Source: Croceicoccus marinus
GTDB taxonomy: Bacteria > Pseudomonadota > Alphaproteobacteria > Sphingomonadales > Sphingomonadaceae
Assembly: GCF_001661675.2 (NCBI RefSeq)
Contig: NZ_CP019602.1
Location: forward strand, 558,001 to 622,000
Length of the DNA: 64,000 nt
Reading direction: 5' to 3'
A model generated the notes under the pieces. That model was not told the DNA's origin. It did no database searches and was given only the letters and a program-made list of their open reading frames with translations. A program made the translations under genes and the position numbers. Shown piece by piece: positions 18,953-27,131 of the stretch (within the stretch, counting starts at the first letter, position 1; the number at the start of each line of letters is the position of its first letter).

Positions 18953-19204
18953 TCAGATCCGCTGTTCGCGCGCCGCGCCCAGCGCCGGATCGACCCCGGT
19001 CACGTCATGCGCGGGGCCGCCGTTCAGCACGAAGCGGCGATCGCAATAGCCGCAATCGACATAGCCTTTCTCGTCAATCTCGAGCCAGACGCGCGGATGT
19101 CCCAGCGCCGATGCGCGATAGCCGAAGCCGGGGCGGATGTCGGTCGCACCGTCGCAGCTGACGCGGGTGGAATCGGTATGGACGGTTTCGGGCGTATCGG
19201 TCAT
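18953..19204 (-). CDS. Zinc-finger domain protein (NdufS6/zf-CHCC-like)
   Basis: An 83-residue protein started at ATG 19202-19204. A cysteine near residue 17 (RVSCDG), a histidine in LGHPRVWLEI and the pair CGYC in YVDCGYCDRRFVL form the C-H-C-C zinc pattern of the domain found in the mitochondrial complex I subunit NdufS6 and its alphaproteobacterial counterparts. In bacteria with a 14+3-subunit complex I this small protein is an accessory or assembly subunit. The nuo operon is not in this window. It sits alone, 68 bases upstream of tldD. Confidence 0.85.
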   Translation of the reverse strand: MTDTPETVHTDSTRVSCDGATDIRPGFGYRASALGHPRVWLEIDEKGYVDCGYCDRRFVLNGGPAHDVTGVDPALGAAREQRI

Positions 19205-19311
19205 GCATTCGCGATTATCAGCGCCGTTTGGCGATTTCCAGACGAAAACGCGCAGGCCATCTGCAAAGCGCCCCTTTACGGGCGGGGCTGGCTGCCCCAC
19301 ATGGCCTTTCC

Positions 19312-20274
19312 ATGAACCCGCTCGCCCAATCCGCCATATCGATCCGCAATCTTTCGAAGACCTATGCCCCCACGGGCAAGGGCACCGTGCCCAAGCAGGC
19401 GCTGACGGATGTAAGCTTCGACGTGCCGCGCGGCATGATCTATGGCCTGCTGGGCCCGAATGGCGCGGGCAAGTCCACGCTGATCAACATACTGGCGGGC
19501 CTCGTTTCGAAAACCCAGGGCGAGGTGTCGATCTGGGGCTTCGACATCGACCGCGACCGTCGCAACGCCAAGGCCAGCATCGGCATCGTCCCGCAGGAGA
19601 TCGTGTTCGATCCGTTCTTCTCGCCGATCGAGGTGCTGGACGTGATGGCGGGCTATTACGGCGTGCCCAAGGCGAAGCGCCGCAGCGCCGAGCTTCTGCG
19701 CGCGGTGCGGCTGGAGGACAAGGCGCATGCCTATGCCCGGTCGCTGTCGGGCGGCATGAAGCGCCGCCTGCTGGTCGCCAAGGCGATGGTGCATTCGCCC
19801 CCGATCCTGGTGCTGGACGAGCCCACCGCGGGCGTCGACGTCGACCTGCGCCGCCAGTTGTGGGAGTTGGTGACCGAGCTTAACCAGCAGGGCGTGACGG
19901 TCGTTCTGACCACGCATTACCTGGAAGAAGCCGAGCAGCTGTGCGACCGGATCGCCATCATCAACCATGGCAGGCTGATCGCCGACAAGCCGACGCGCGA
20001 GCTGATCGCCATGGCGCGCGAGAAGGTGGTGGAGGTCACGATCGACCAGCCGATCGCCAAGGCGCTGGCGCATCCCGCCTTCCTGAAATCGGAACTGACC
20101 GACGACAACACGGTCGCGATCACCTTCGACAAGGACCAGCTGACCGCGGGCGAGGTGCTGTCGCTGGTCCAGCAGCAGGGCTGCGCGATCGTGGACGTGA
20201 CCACGCGCGAGCCGGATCTGGAAGATGTGTTCGTGCAGCTGACCCGTGACCAGCGGGAAGATCAGCCCGCCTGA
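19312..20274 (+). CDS. ABC transporter ATP-binding protein
   Basis: A 320-residue ATPase of the ABC-2 exporter class (CcmA/NodI/DRA-like). Walker A is GPNGAGKST, the signature is LSGGMKRRL and Walker B is ILVLDEPTAGVD, followed by the switch histidine in VLTTHYLEEAEQL. The C-terminal 80 residues are the small regulatory extension of this class. The start at ATG 19312 is favoured over upstream in-frame sequence that is not family-like. No permease gene follows: the 3' end overlaps a convergent thioesterase gene by 13 bases, so the membrane partner must be encoded elsewhere. The substrate is unknown. Confidence 0.9.
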   Translation: MNPLAQSAISIRNLSKTYAPTGKGTVPKQALTDVSFDVPRGMIYGLLGPNGAGKSTLINILAGLVSKTQGEVSIWGFDIDRDRRNAKASIGIVPQEIVFDPFFSPIEVLDVMAGYYGVPKAKRRSAELLRAVRLEDKAHAYARSLSGGMKRRLLVAKAMVHSPPILVLDEPTAGVDVDLRRQLWELVTELNQQGVTVVLTTHYLEEAEQLCDRIAIINHGRLIADKPTRELIAMAREKVVEVTIDQPIAKALAHPAFLKSELTDDNTVAITFDKDQLTAGEVLSLVQQQGCAIVDVTTREPDLEDVFVQLTRDQREDQPA

Positions 20275-20702
20275 TCGCCTGTCGGCTGTGCGGCCATATT
20301 GGCGTTGAACGTCTTCTGCAGCTGCTCGCCAATGCGGGCGGGGCGCAGGCTTTCGGCATCGACGCAGCACCAGCTCGATTCGATTTCGGCCAGGATCTCG
20401 GCCCCCTTGTCGAGCGTGCGTTCGATGATCGTGCTGTAATAGGCGCGCGCGCCGCGGACCTTTTCGAGCACCGTGTGTGCGATCACCTCGTCCCCCAGGA
20501 AGGCGGGCCGGCGATAGGTAATCTCGTGCTTCAGCGCGACCCACAGGCGGCTGGCCACCGCATCGGCGGGCGCATGCGCCTTCCAGTGGGAGAGGACGAC
20601 GTCCTGCACCCAGCCGAGATAGCGCGAATTGTTCACATGCCCCATGAAGTCGATATCCGAGGGATCGACGACAATCGGCATGGAGTAGGGTGTTGCTGAC
20701 AT
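20262..20702 (-). CDS. Acyl-CoA thioesterase (4HBT hotdog family)
   Basis: A 146-residue single-hotdog protein with the 4-hydroxybenzoyl-CoA thioesterase-type motif VDPSDIDFMGHVNNSRYLGW (catalytic Asp near residue 16-18, then GHVNN). Typical members hydrolyse short or medium acyl-CoA thioesters in the cytosol. The substrate here cannot be deduced. Its 3' end overlaps the convergent ABC ATPase gene. The 193 bases upstream (20703-20895) show no recognisable gene. Confidence 0.88.
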   Translation of the reverse strand: MSATPYSMPIVVDPSDIDFMGHVNNSRYLGWVQDVVLSHWKAHAPADAVASRLWVALKHEITYRRPAFLGDEVIAHTVLEKVRGARAYYSTIIERTLDKGAEILAEIESSWCCVDAESLRPARIGEQLQKTFNANMAAQPTGDQAG

Positions 20703-20895
20703 GGTTGTAAGTTACACGATTTCGGTGATTCGCGAAAGAGCGGGATTGCCCGCTGTCTCGTCAGCATAGCTGCTCTGTATGTCCTCAATATGACACGCCC
20801 GCCGCGCGGTGTCACCCGTGCCGAAGCGCGGCGGTATTCCATCCATCGCACATAATTTCGCATCCACCGCCCATGTAATACGCCGGGATGCGGGC

Positions 20896-21207
20896 CTAGC
20901 GGTCGACCGCTGCGCTGATCCGGTGCAGGAACGGATGGTGCGGGGCGGGGCCGCGCTGGACCTGGCTGAACTTGCCGCCTGCCAGCGAGGACAGCTTCGT
21001 TTCCACGCAAAGGATTTCCTCGCCCTTGCGGATGTCGATATGGGCGCGCAGCTGGCCGTCGAACGATAGCGAAACACCCTCTGCATCGGGGAATTCGCTG
21101 TGGAGCATGTCGCGCAGCTGCCGCAGCTGATCGCTGAGCGTGCGATCGACGGGAGCCTTGGGAAACTGCTCTACCTGACCGGCTGATTGCGTGGCATTCG
21201 TGGACAT
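20896..21207 (-). CDS. Conserved hypothetical protein (103 aa)
   Basis: Start at ATG 21205-21207 gives 103 residues with MLHSEFPDAEGVSLSFDGQLRAHIDIRKGEE-type sequence that looks like a compact alpha/beta fold, with no signal peptide and no membrane segment. A Gln/Arg-rich helix precedes it. Longer in-frame sequence upstream is of poor quality and is not included. I do not recognise the family; a small cytoplasmic protein of unknown role is all that can be said. The 259 bases to the next gene show nothing I can identify. Confidence 0.6.
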   Translation of the reverse strand: MSTNATQSAGQVEQFPKAPVDRTLSDQLRQLRDMLHSEFPDAEGVSLSFDGQLRAHIDIRKGEEILCVETKLSSLAGGKFSQVQRGPAPHHPFLHRISAAVDR

Positions 21208-21466
21208 GATGACCCCCAAACTACGAACCGCACCCGCCACGAAGGGTACAGAACGGGGACCGATTCGGCGAGCGTGAAGCAGCCGGTCGGAGGGCTTCGG
21301 AGGCATCAAAAAGCCATCGAGACAGACGATTTCGCAGGCGCGGTTTCGTTCTGGCCAGGGGCGCTGCAAAATTGCGGAATTGCGCGGCTTCGGCCTTGGC
21401 GTGACGCCTGCGGTGTCGGCCCCGGGTCCGGCGGATCGCCATGCGCCGCCGCCGGACCCGATACGA

Positions 21467-23674
21467 TCAATTCGTGCCGGTCGCCGGCGGACGCGTCCAG
21501 CCGGTACGATAGCGGTCGAACCAGGCCAGGATGGCCGCCGCCTTGGCCGCGCTTTGCGACGGACGGGCCGCGATGCCGCCATGGCTTGCGCCGGGCACCT
21601 TGACCAGCGCGGTGGGCACGCCGCGCAGGCGCAGGGCGGTGTAATATTGCTCCGATTCGCTGACCGGGGTGCGGTAATCCTCGCTGCCGACGACGACCAG
21701 CGTCGGTGTCTCGACATTGCCGACCAGCGACAGGGGCGAGACCTTCCAGAACGCCTCGGGATCCTCCCACGGCTGCGCGCCGATCCAGTAGGGGCCGAAA
21801 TAGGCCGCTCCGTCCGAGGTCAGCGCCTGTGTCGTCCAGTTGATCACCGGCTTCTGCGTCGCGGCGGCCTTGAAGCGATCGGTCTTGCCCACGATCCAGC
21901 TTGTCAGCGCGCCACCGCCCGATCCGCCCGTCACGAACAGCGCGTTTTCATCCGCGATGCCGAGTTCGACGGCGCGGTCGACGATGCTCATCAGGTCGAA
22001 ATAATCGTTGCCGGGATAGGCCTTGTCGATGCCGTTGGCGAACGCCTCGCCATAGCTGGTCGATCCGCGAGGATTGGCCGACAGCACGGCATAGCCCGCC
22101 GCGGCATAGAGCTGGTTGTCGGATGCAAAATGCGGGCCATAGGCGGCGAACGGGCCGCCATGGATTTCCAAGATCAGCGGCACGCGCTGCCCCTCGCGGT
22201 AACCGGGCGGCAGGGTCAGCCAGCCATCGATCTGCTGGCCGTCGAAGCTGGAGCTTGCGGTGATCTTGCGCACCTCGCCCAGCGCCTTCACCTCGCGCAG
22301 CGTGCGGTTTAGGTCGGTCAGAATGCGGGTATCGCCGCGGCGCGCCAGCTGCACCTCGGCAGGGCGCAACGGGGTGCCGCCGGTAAAGGCGACCGCGTCA
22401 TTCTCCGCGACCGAGAAGCTGCCCCCGGTATAGGGCCGGTCGAGTCCGCCGCCCGACAGTCCAGTGGCGGCATCGCGGATCGAACCGTCGAGGCCGATGC
22501 GTGCGACGCGGGTCTCGCCGCCGATGTCGTATTGCGCATAGACGGCCCGGCCGTCCGCGTCCCAGATCAGCCCTTCGGGGCTGAAATCCCAGTTCTCGGT
22601 CAGCTGGCGCACATTGCTGCCGTCGGCGTTCATCACGTAGAGATCGGCATTCTCGTACGCGCGGCCCGCATCGTCGAAGCCGGTATAGGCAATCAGCCTG
22701 CCGTCGGGCGAAACGGCGGGGCCGCTGTCCGGACCGTCGCGCGTGGTCAGCTGCGTCAGCGCGCCGCTGGCGATGTCGAGCGCCCAGATCTCGCCTTCCA
22801 CCGGGTCGGTCTGCCAGTCGGCATTGCGGTTCGCGCCAAAATAGATCGTGTCGCCGTCCTGCGACCAGGCAAGCGGGCCGCCGTCGTGATAGGGCCCGAA
22901 GGTCAGCTGGCGGGGCGCACCGCCGGTTGCGGGGACGAGGAAGATCTTCTCGAACCCCGGCTTCAGATAGCCGGCACCGTCCGCGCGATAGGTGATGAGG
23001 TCGTGAATCTCGAGCGGGGCCGCCCATTCCGCGCCCTCGGGCTTGCCGGCGGGCTGGCTGCCCAGCTGCAGACCGCTGTCCTCGACCATCATGCTATAGG
23101 CGATGGAATTGCCATCGGGCGACCATGCGATGCTGCCCGGGCTGGACGGCAGGCCCGTCAGCTGCACGCTTTCCCCGTTCTCCATCCAGCGCACCCATAG
23201 CTGCGCGCTGCCCCCCTCGGTCGAGACGAAGGCGAGCCGGCTTCCGTCGGGCGACCAGCGGGGCGAGAATGCGCCGGTCATCGTGCCGGTGATCGGCACT
23301 TCCTCGCCGGTCCTGGTATCGATCAGCCAGATCGCGCTGCGGGCGCGGTCGGTCATGATGTCGTTCGACCGGCGGACATAGGCGATTCGCGAGCCATCGG
23401 GGCTGATCTGCGGGTCGGCGGCGATGGCGAGGTCGAAGAGATCGGCGCCGGTGAAGCGCCGGTTGGGTCCGCTGCGCTCGCTGCCCATCGCCGAGGCGGT
23501 GGCGGGGGCGGTTTCGGCTGCTGCCTGGGCAGGGGCCGGGGCAGGGGCCGGGGCAGGTGTCGCGGGCGGGGCGTCCTGGGCGGCCATGGCAACCTGCGAG
23601 GCGATGGCAGCCTGCGAGGTCAGTGCAAGTGTGAGGGCGGTAAGGCTTGCGCCCAGCGCGGCCAATCTGGTCAT
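21467..23674 (-). CDS. S9 family prolyl-oligopeptidase-type peptidase, exported
   Basis: A 735-residue serine peptidase. The start at ATG 23672-23674 has AAGGAT upstream and gives a clean signal peptide (about residues 1-30). A Pro-Ala linker follows, then a TolB/PD40-type beta-propeller with repeats such as DPQISPDGSRIAYVR and SPDGRLIAYTG. The C-terminal alpha/beta-hydrolase domain has the nucleophile in FVTGGSGGGALTS (Ser near residue 580), the acid in GSEDYRTPVSESE and the histidine in PGASHGG. Family members (dipeptidyl/acylaminoacyl peptidases) cleave short peptides, here in the periplasm. The nucleophile elbow is GGSGGG rather than the usual GxSYGG. Confidence 0.92.
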   Translation of the reverse strand: MTRLAALGASLTALTLALTSQAAIASQVAMAAQDAPPATPAPAPAPAPAQAAAETAPATASAMGSERSGPNRRFTGADLFDLAIAADPQISPDGSRIAYVRRSNDIMTDRARSAIWLIDTRTGEEVPITGTMTGAFSPRWSPDGSRLAFVSTEGGSAQLWVRWMENGESVQLTGLPSSPGSIAWSPDGNSIAYSMMVEDSGLQLGSQPAGKPEGAEWAAPLEIHDLITYRADGAGYLKPGFEKIFLVPATGGAPRQLTFGPYHDGGPLAWSQDGDTIYFGANRNADWQTDPVEGEIWALDIASGALTQLTTRDGPDSGPAVSPDGRLIAYTGFDDAGRAYENADLYVMNADGSNVRQLTENWDFSPEGLIWDADGRAVYAQYDIGGETRVARIGLDGSIRDAATGLSGGGLDRPYTGGSFSVAENDAVAFTGGTPLRPAEVQLARRGDTRILTDLNRTLREVKALGEVRKITASSSFDGQQIDGWLTLPPGYREGQRVPLILEIHGGPFAAYGPHFASDNQLYAAAGYAVLSANPRGSTSYGEAFANGIDKAYPGNDYFDLMSIVDRAVELGIADENALFVTGGSGGGALTSWIVGKTDRFKAAATQKPVINWTTQALTSDGAAYFGPYWIGAQPWEDPEAFWKVSPLSLVGNVETPTLVVVGSEDYRTPVSESEQYYTALRLRGVPTALVKVPGASHGGIAARPSQSAAKAAAILAWFDRYRTGWTRPPATGTN

Positions 23675-23762
23675 CGTGATCCTTTGGACAGGGTGATTTG
23701 CGCGCTTTTGTAACCGATGAAACGATCCGGTCAATCGAAGCCGCATTTCCGCGGAACCAACG

Positions 23763-23798
23763 AAAAACGGCCCGCTTCCCTGGTGGGAGGCGGGCCGT
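23763..23798 (-). terminator. Rho-independent terminator after the acidic lipoprotein gene
   Basis: Inverted repeat with the arms ACGGCCCGC and GCGGGCCGT (23767-23775 and 23790-23798), extended inward by further G-C pairs around a short loop. On the minus strand it is followed by a run of T (23767-23763). It lies 27 bases after the stop of the lipoprotein gene and before the S9 peptidase start, so it separates the two. Confidence 0.8.
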
Positions 23799-23825
23799 CT
23801 TCATGCCGGGAAGCCGGCGGCGTGA

Positions 23826-24074
23826 TTACTCGGCCGGAGCAGCTTCGACAGCGGTGTCGGCAGCGTCCATGGTCGCTTCTTCAGCAACCGGAGCTTCGAC
23901 GGTTTCTTCGGTCACGAGATCGGTGCCTTCGATGGCAGGCTCTTCAACGACCGGAGCAGCAACTTCTTCAACCGGAGCGAGTTCTTCGGTCGTCGCTTCT
24001 TCAGCGGGTTCCGAGCAAGCGGTCATCGCGAAAGCAACACTGCTGGCAGCAAGAACGAGAGCAATCTTCTTCAT
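23826..24074 (-). CDS. Small acidic Glu/Ala/Val/Pro-rich lipoprotein
   Basis: An 82-residue protein with an N-terminal signal (MKKIALVLAASSVAFAMTAC) whose end fits a lipobox (MTAC, Cys20). The mature 62 residues are highly acidic and low-complexity, with blocks like VEEVAAPVVEEP and VEAPVAEEA and almost no basic residue. It is probably an envelope-anchored disordered tether or cation binder, but the function is unknown. AAGGA is present upstream of the ATG, and a strong terminator follows. It forms its own unit. Confidence 0.75.
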   Translation of the reverse strand: MKKIALVLAASSVAFAMTACSEPAEEATTEELAPVEEVAAPVVEEPAIEGTDLVTEETVEAPVAEEATMDAADTAVEAAPAE

Positions 24075-24126
24075 GAGCAAAATCCTTGAACGCCGAATCA
24101 CAATGAACCGGCAACGATGCTTTAGA

Positions 24127-24167
24127 CGACAATGTGGCGACCTGTCCATATTATTGCCACATTGTCG
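24127..24167. repeat. Perfect 12-bp inverted repeat upstream of the acidic lipoprotein gene
   Basis: CGACAATGTGGC at 24127-24138 is matched exactly by GCCACATTGTCG at 24156-24167, with a 17-base AT-rich spacer. It lies in the 116-base gap between the amino-acid permease stop and the lipoprotein start. On the minus strand an A/T run precedes rather than follows it, so it does not look like a terminator for the permease. It could be an operator or a 5' leader hairpin for the lipoprotein gene. Confidence 0.55.
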
Positions 24168-24190
24168 CCATAAAAAATTTGGCGGTTCGA

Positions 24191-25753
24191 TCAATGTTCC
24201 ACGATGGGCGGCTGCGGAGCGTCCTCGTCCTGCTCGTGCACCTCGATCAGGCCGCGGCCGACATGGCTGTGGCGGTGGCCGTACAGGAAGTAGACCGCCA
24301 GCCCGATCGTGCCCCAGACAGGCAGGACCAGCATTGCCTCGAACGGCAGGTTGACGAACAGCGCGACACATCCGGCAGCGGCAAGCGGGGCGACGACCCA
24401 CACCGCCGGCGTGCGGAACGGGCGCTTGCGATGCGGATCACGCCTGCGCAGGATCATCACCGCGACCGCCACCATGAAGAACGCGAACAGCGTGCCAGAG
24501 TTCGAGATGTCTGCCAGCTGGCCCACCGGCAACAGCGCCGCGGCAATCGCGACGCACACGCCGGTGATTATCGTCACGATATGCGGCGTCTTCCAGCGCG
24601 GGTGGATGGTCGCCAGCTTTTCCGGCAGCAGGCCGTCGCGTGCCATCACGAAGAAGATGCGCGTCTGGCCATAGAGCATCATCAGGATGACCGAAGGCAG
24701 CGCCAGATTGGCCGCGATGCCGACCAGATTGCCTGCCCAGCCATAGTTGATGGCGCGCAGAACATGGGCCAGCGCTTCGTCGGAACAGACCAGCGGCTCT
24801 GCGCCCTGGGCCGCCAGCGCCGCGCATTCGCGTGCGAACTGCGCCGAACCCGGCTGCACGCCCAGCGAGGTGGGCTGCGCGCCGATGGTGCCGATCGCGC
24901 CCATGGTGACGAGCAGGTAGAACAGCGTACAGATGACGAGGCTGCCGATCAGGCCGATCGGCACGTTGCGCTGCGGATCGCGGGTTTCCTCGGCCGCGGT
25001 CGAGACGGCGTCGAAGCCGACATAGGCGAAGAAGATCGACGCAGCCGCGCCCACGATGCCAAGCCCGCTGGTGCCTTCGGGGCCGAACCAGCCGTTGGGC
25101 GCGAAGGGCATGAAATTGCCGCTTTCCATCGCGGGAACGGTCAGCGCGATGAACAGGGTCAGCGCCGCGATCTTGATGGCGACCAGCACCGCGTTGAAAG
25201 TGGCGCTTTCCTTGGTGCCCACCACCAGCAGGGCGGTCACCGCCAGCGCCACGCCGATCGCGGGCAGGTTGATCAGCCCGTGGCTGAAGTCCACGCCCGA
25301 CAGCGACCACGCCGGTCCCGCGGACAGCGCGGCCGGCAAGGCCAGTCCCGTCGAACTTTCGATCAGCCCCATGAAATAGCCCGACCAGCCGACGCAGACT
25401 GCCGCCGCGGCGACCGCATATTCCAGGATCAGCGCCCAGCCGACCATCCAGGCCAGCAATTCGCCGACTACGGCATAGGAATAGGTATAGGCAGAGCCCG
25501 AAACCGGCACCATCGAGGCCAGTTCGGAATAGCACAGCGCCGCGACCGCGCAGACGCCGCCCGCGATCACGAAGCTCCAGATCATGCCGGGCCCCGCCTT
25601 TTGCGCGGCTGCGGCGGTCAGCACGAAGATACCGGTGCCGATGATCGCGCCGATGCCCAGAAGCATCAGCTGCACCGGGCCGAGGGAGCGGGGAAGCGCG
25701 TGTTTCTCTGCCGTGGCGAGAATGGCGTCGAGCGGTTTGATACGGCTTTGCAT
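24191..25753 (-). CDS. Amino acid permease (APC superfamily, YfnA/CAT-like)
   Basis: A 520-residue inner-membrane transporter with about 12 helices. The start at ATG 25751-25753 opens with MQSRIKPLDAILA and then LGPVQLMLLGIGAIIGTGIF, the conserved first helix that binds the substrate carboxylate in the APC fold. Further conserved elements are SGSAYTYSYAVVGELLAWMVGW and FFAYVGFDAVSTAAEETRDP. It is close to cationic amino-acid or general amino-acid permeases; the precise substrate is not determinable. A His/Glu/Asp-rich C-terminal tail follows the last helix. No operon partner is evident. Confidence 0.92.
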   Translation of the reverse strand: MQSRIKPLDAILATAEKHALPRSLGPVQLMLLGIGAIIGTGIFVLTAAAAQKAGPGMIWSFVIAGGVCAVAALCYSELASMVPVSGSAYTYSYAVVGELLAWMVGWALILEYAVAAAAVCVGWSGYFMGLIESSTGLALPAALSAGPAWSLSGVDFSHGLINLPAIGVALAVTALLVVGTKESATFNAVLVAIKIAALTLFIALTVPAMESGNFMPFAPNGWFGPEGTSGLGIVGAAASIFFAYVGFDAVSTAAEETRDPQRNVPIGLIGSLVICTLFYLLVTMGAIGTIGAQPTSLGVQPGSAQFARECAALAAQGAEPLVCSDEALAHVLRAINYGWAGNLVGIAANLALPSVILMMLYGQTRIFFVMARDGLLPEKLATIHPRWKTPHIVTIITGVCVAIAAALLPVGQLADISNSGTLFAFFMVAVAVMILRRRDPHRKRPFRTPAVWVVAPLAAAGCVALFVNLPFEAMLVLPVWGTIGLAVYFLYGHRHSHVGRGLIEVHEQDEDAPQPPIVEH

Positions 25754-26017
25754 CAAATGCAGTCTTTCGAAATGGCTCGCGCGGCGCGTTGGCGCATGCG
25801 CCGATGGGCGGGGACCATGTCCCGCCGCCCGGCATGCTGACCAATGATCGTCATCGCGAATATAGGGTGGATGGCACGAAAACTTCGCCTCAGGCAAAAG
25901 GCTTTGAAGCCGCCGCCTGACTGGAATCCGGCACGTGCTGAGCGGCGATTTACGATAGATTCGAAGCGCTCGCCATCGAAATTTTACGCGGCGATTACAA
26001 AATTGTCGGGAAGGGGT

Positions 26018-26866
26018 TCAGCCCTCGTCCGGGACGTCGGTTTCCTCGACGACGGCGGGTGCGGGATGGGTCGGCAGCGCGAAGCCCCTGCCGACGTGCA
26101 GCCGGTGCTTCACGATGACATATTCGCCCTTGTCGGTGTCGAAGAACGCGTATTGCACCTCGGGCCGCTCGCTTTCGGCGCGGCGGGACATGTCCTCGCC
26201 GGCATCGGGATGACATTCGCGGCGCTGGTCGCTGGCGTACCAGGCGTCCAGCATGGCCTGCTCCTTGTTGCGCACCTCTTCCTCGTAGAAATTCTGCCTG
26301 GGCTTTGCCCCGTTGGCATAGCTGGCCGCCGCGCTGGTCGCATAGTCGCCGATGTTCAGCCCCTCGGCATATTGCGCGACATGGGCAAGCTCGTGGAAGA
26401 ACAGCCGTTCGTTGAGCTGGTTGAGGTTGGCGGGCTCCTTGGGCACCGCGATAAAGATGTCGTTCTGCCGGGTGATGCCCAGCACGCCGCGGGCGAAGGC
26501 GACCTCGTTGATGATGTCGTCGTTGCGGAATTCGGGGTGGAAGCGAACGCGCGACCAGTCGGCCGCGCCGATCAGCGGCTCCTGCTCTTCCAGGAACGAA
26601 ATCACGCAGGGGTGAAGCGGCGTTCCGTTGCGGCGAAGGCCGGCGACATCGATGGGGCGCATCCCCTCGGCCGGCATGTCGTCATAGGCTAGCACGGCGT
26701 TCTTGGCAGCAGGCGTGATCTTGGGCGTCCCGACCGTTTCAAGCACCCAGTACGCCCCGGCGGCCCCGCCGAGCGCGCCGCCCAGCAGTCCGATGATGCC
26801 CGCCCCGGCGATCGCGAATGCAACCAGTCGGCGCGGTCTTCTACGCTGCGAGCCGCTCGCGGCCAT
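26018..26866 (-). CDS. Membrane-anchored HExxH protein resembling the DUF4157 metalloprotease-like domain
   Basis: A 282-residue protein. A basic N-terminus (about 1-13) is followed by one Gly/Ala-rich transmembrane helix (14-40), then a soluble domain. The domain contains NEVAFARGVLGITRQNDIFIA, then LFFHELAHVAQYAEG (HELAH at 158-162) and FYEEEVRNKEQAML, where a third zinc ligand may lie. The spacing of an 'AxARG...I' strand before a HELaHVxQ helix is like DUF4157, the domain found in eCIS-associated toxins and other predicted proteases. The start ATG 26864-26866 places the basic residues before the helix. It stands alone. A zinc peptidase is plausible but unproven. Confidence 0.65.
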   Translation of the reverse strand: MAASGSQRRRPRRLVAFAIAGAGIIGLLGGALGGAAGAYWVLETVGTPKITPAAKNAVLAYDDMPAEGMRPIDVAGLRRNGTPLHPCVISFLEEQEPLIGAADWSRVRFHPEFRNDDIINEVAFARGVLGITRQNDIFIAVPKEPANLNQLNERLFFHELAHVAQYAEGLNIGDYATSAAASYANGAKPRQNFYEEEVRNKEQAMLDAWYASDQRRECHPDAGEDMSRRAESERPEVQYAFFDTDKGEYVIVKHRLHVGRGFALPTHPAPAVVEETDVPDEG

Positions 26867-27131
26867 GCTCTTCGCACCTCTCCATCGAAGGGCGAAATGG
26901 ACGTTTGCGGGCGTTCGACCTTGGTCAGGAATGCCCGCATCCATCCGGTTTCGCGGTTTACCCGTCCATCATCAGGACTATAGCGCAAACCGGCTTGCAA
27001 TAGCCTTAATTTTTGTGCCCAATTGCAGGCCGGTTTCGGCCATCGTTCAGCCTTAAAACGGCTGTGGTCCGGCCTTTATCCGCGTTTTGGGCGGGTATTC
27101 CGGAGGGGGGGAAGGCGGCCTTTTTGCGCGT

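Noticed and set aside
23515..23570. GGGGCAGGGGCC-type short repeats as a variable-number tandem repeat
   Set aside because: They encode a Pro-Ala linker of the S9 peptidase just after its signal peptide. The copy number is low and the frame intact.
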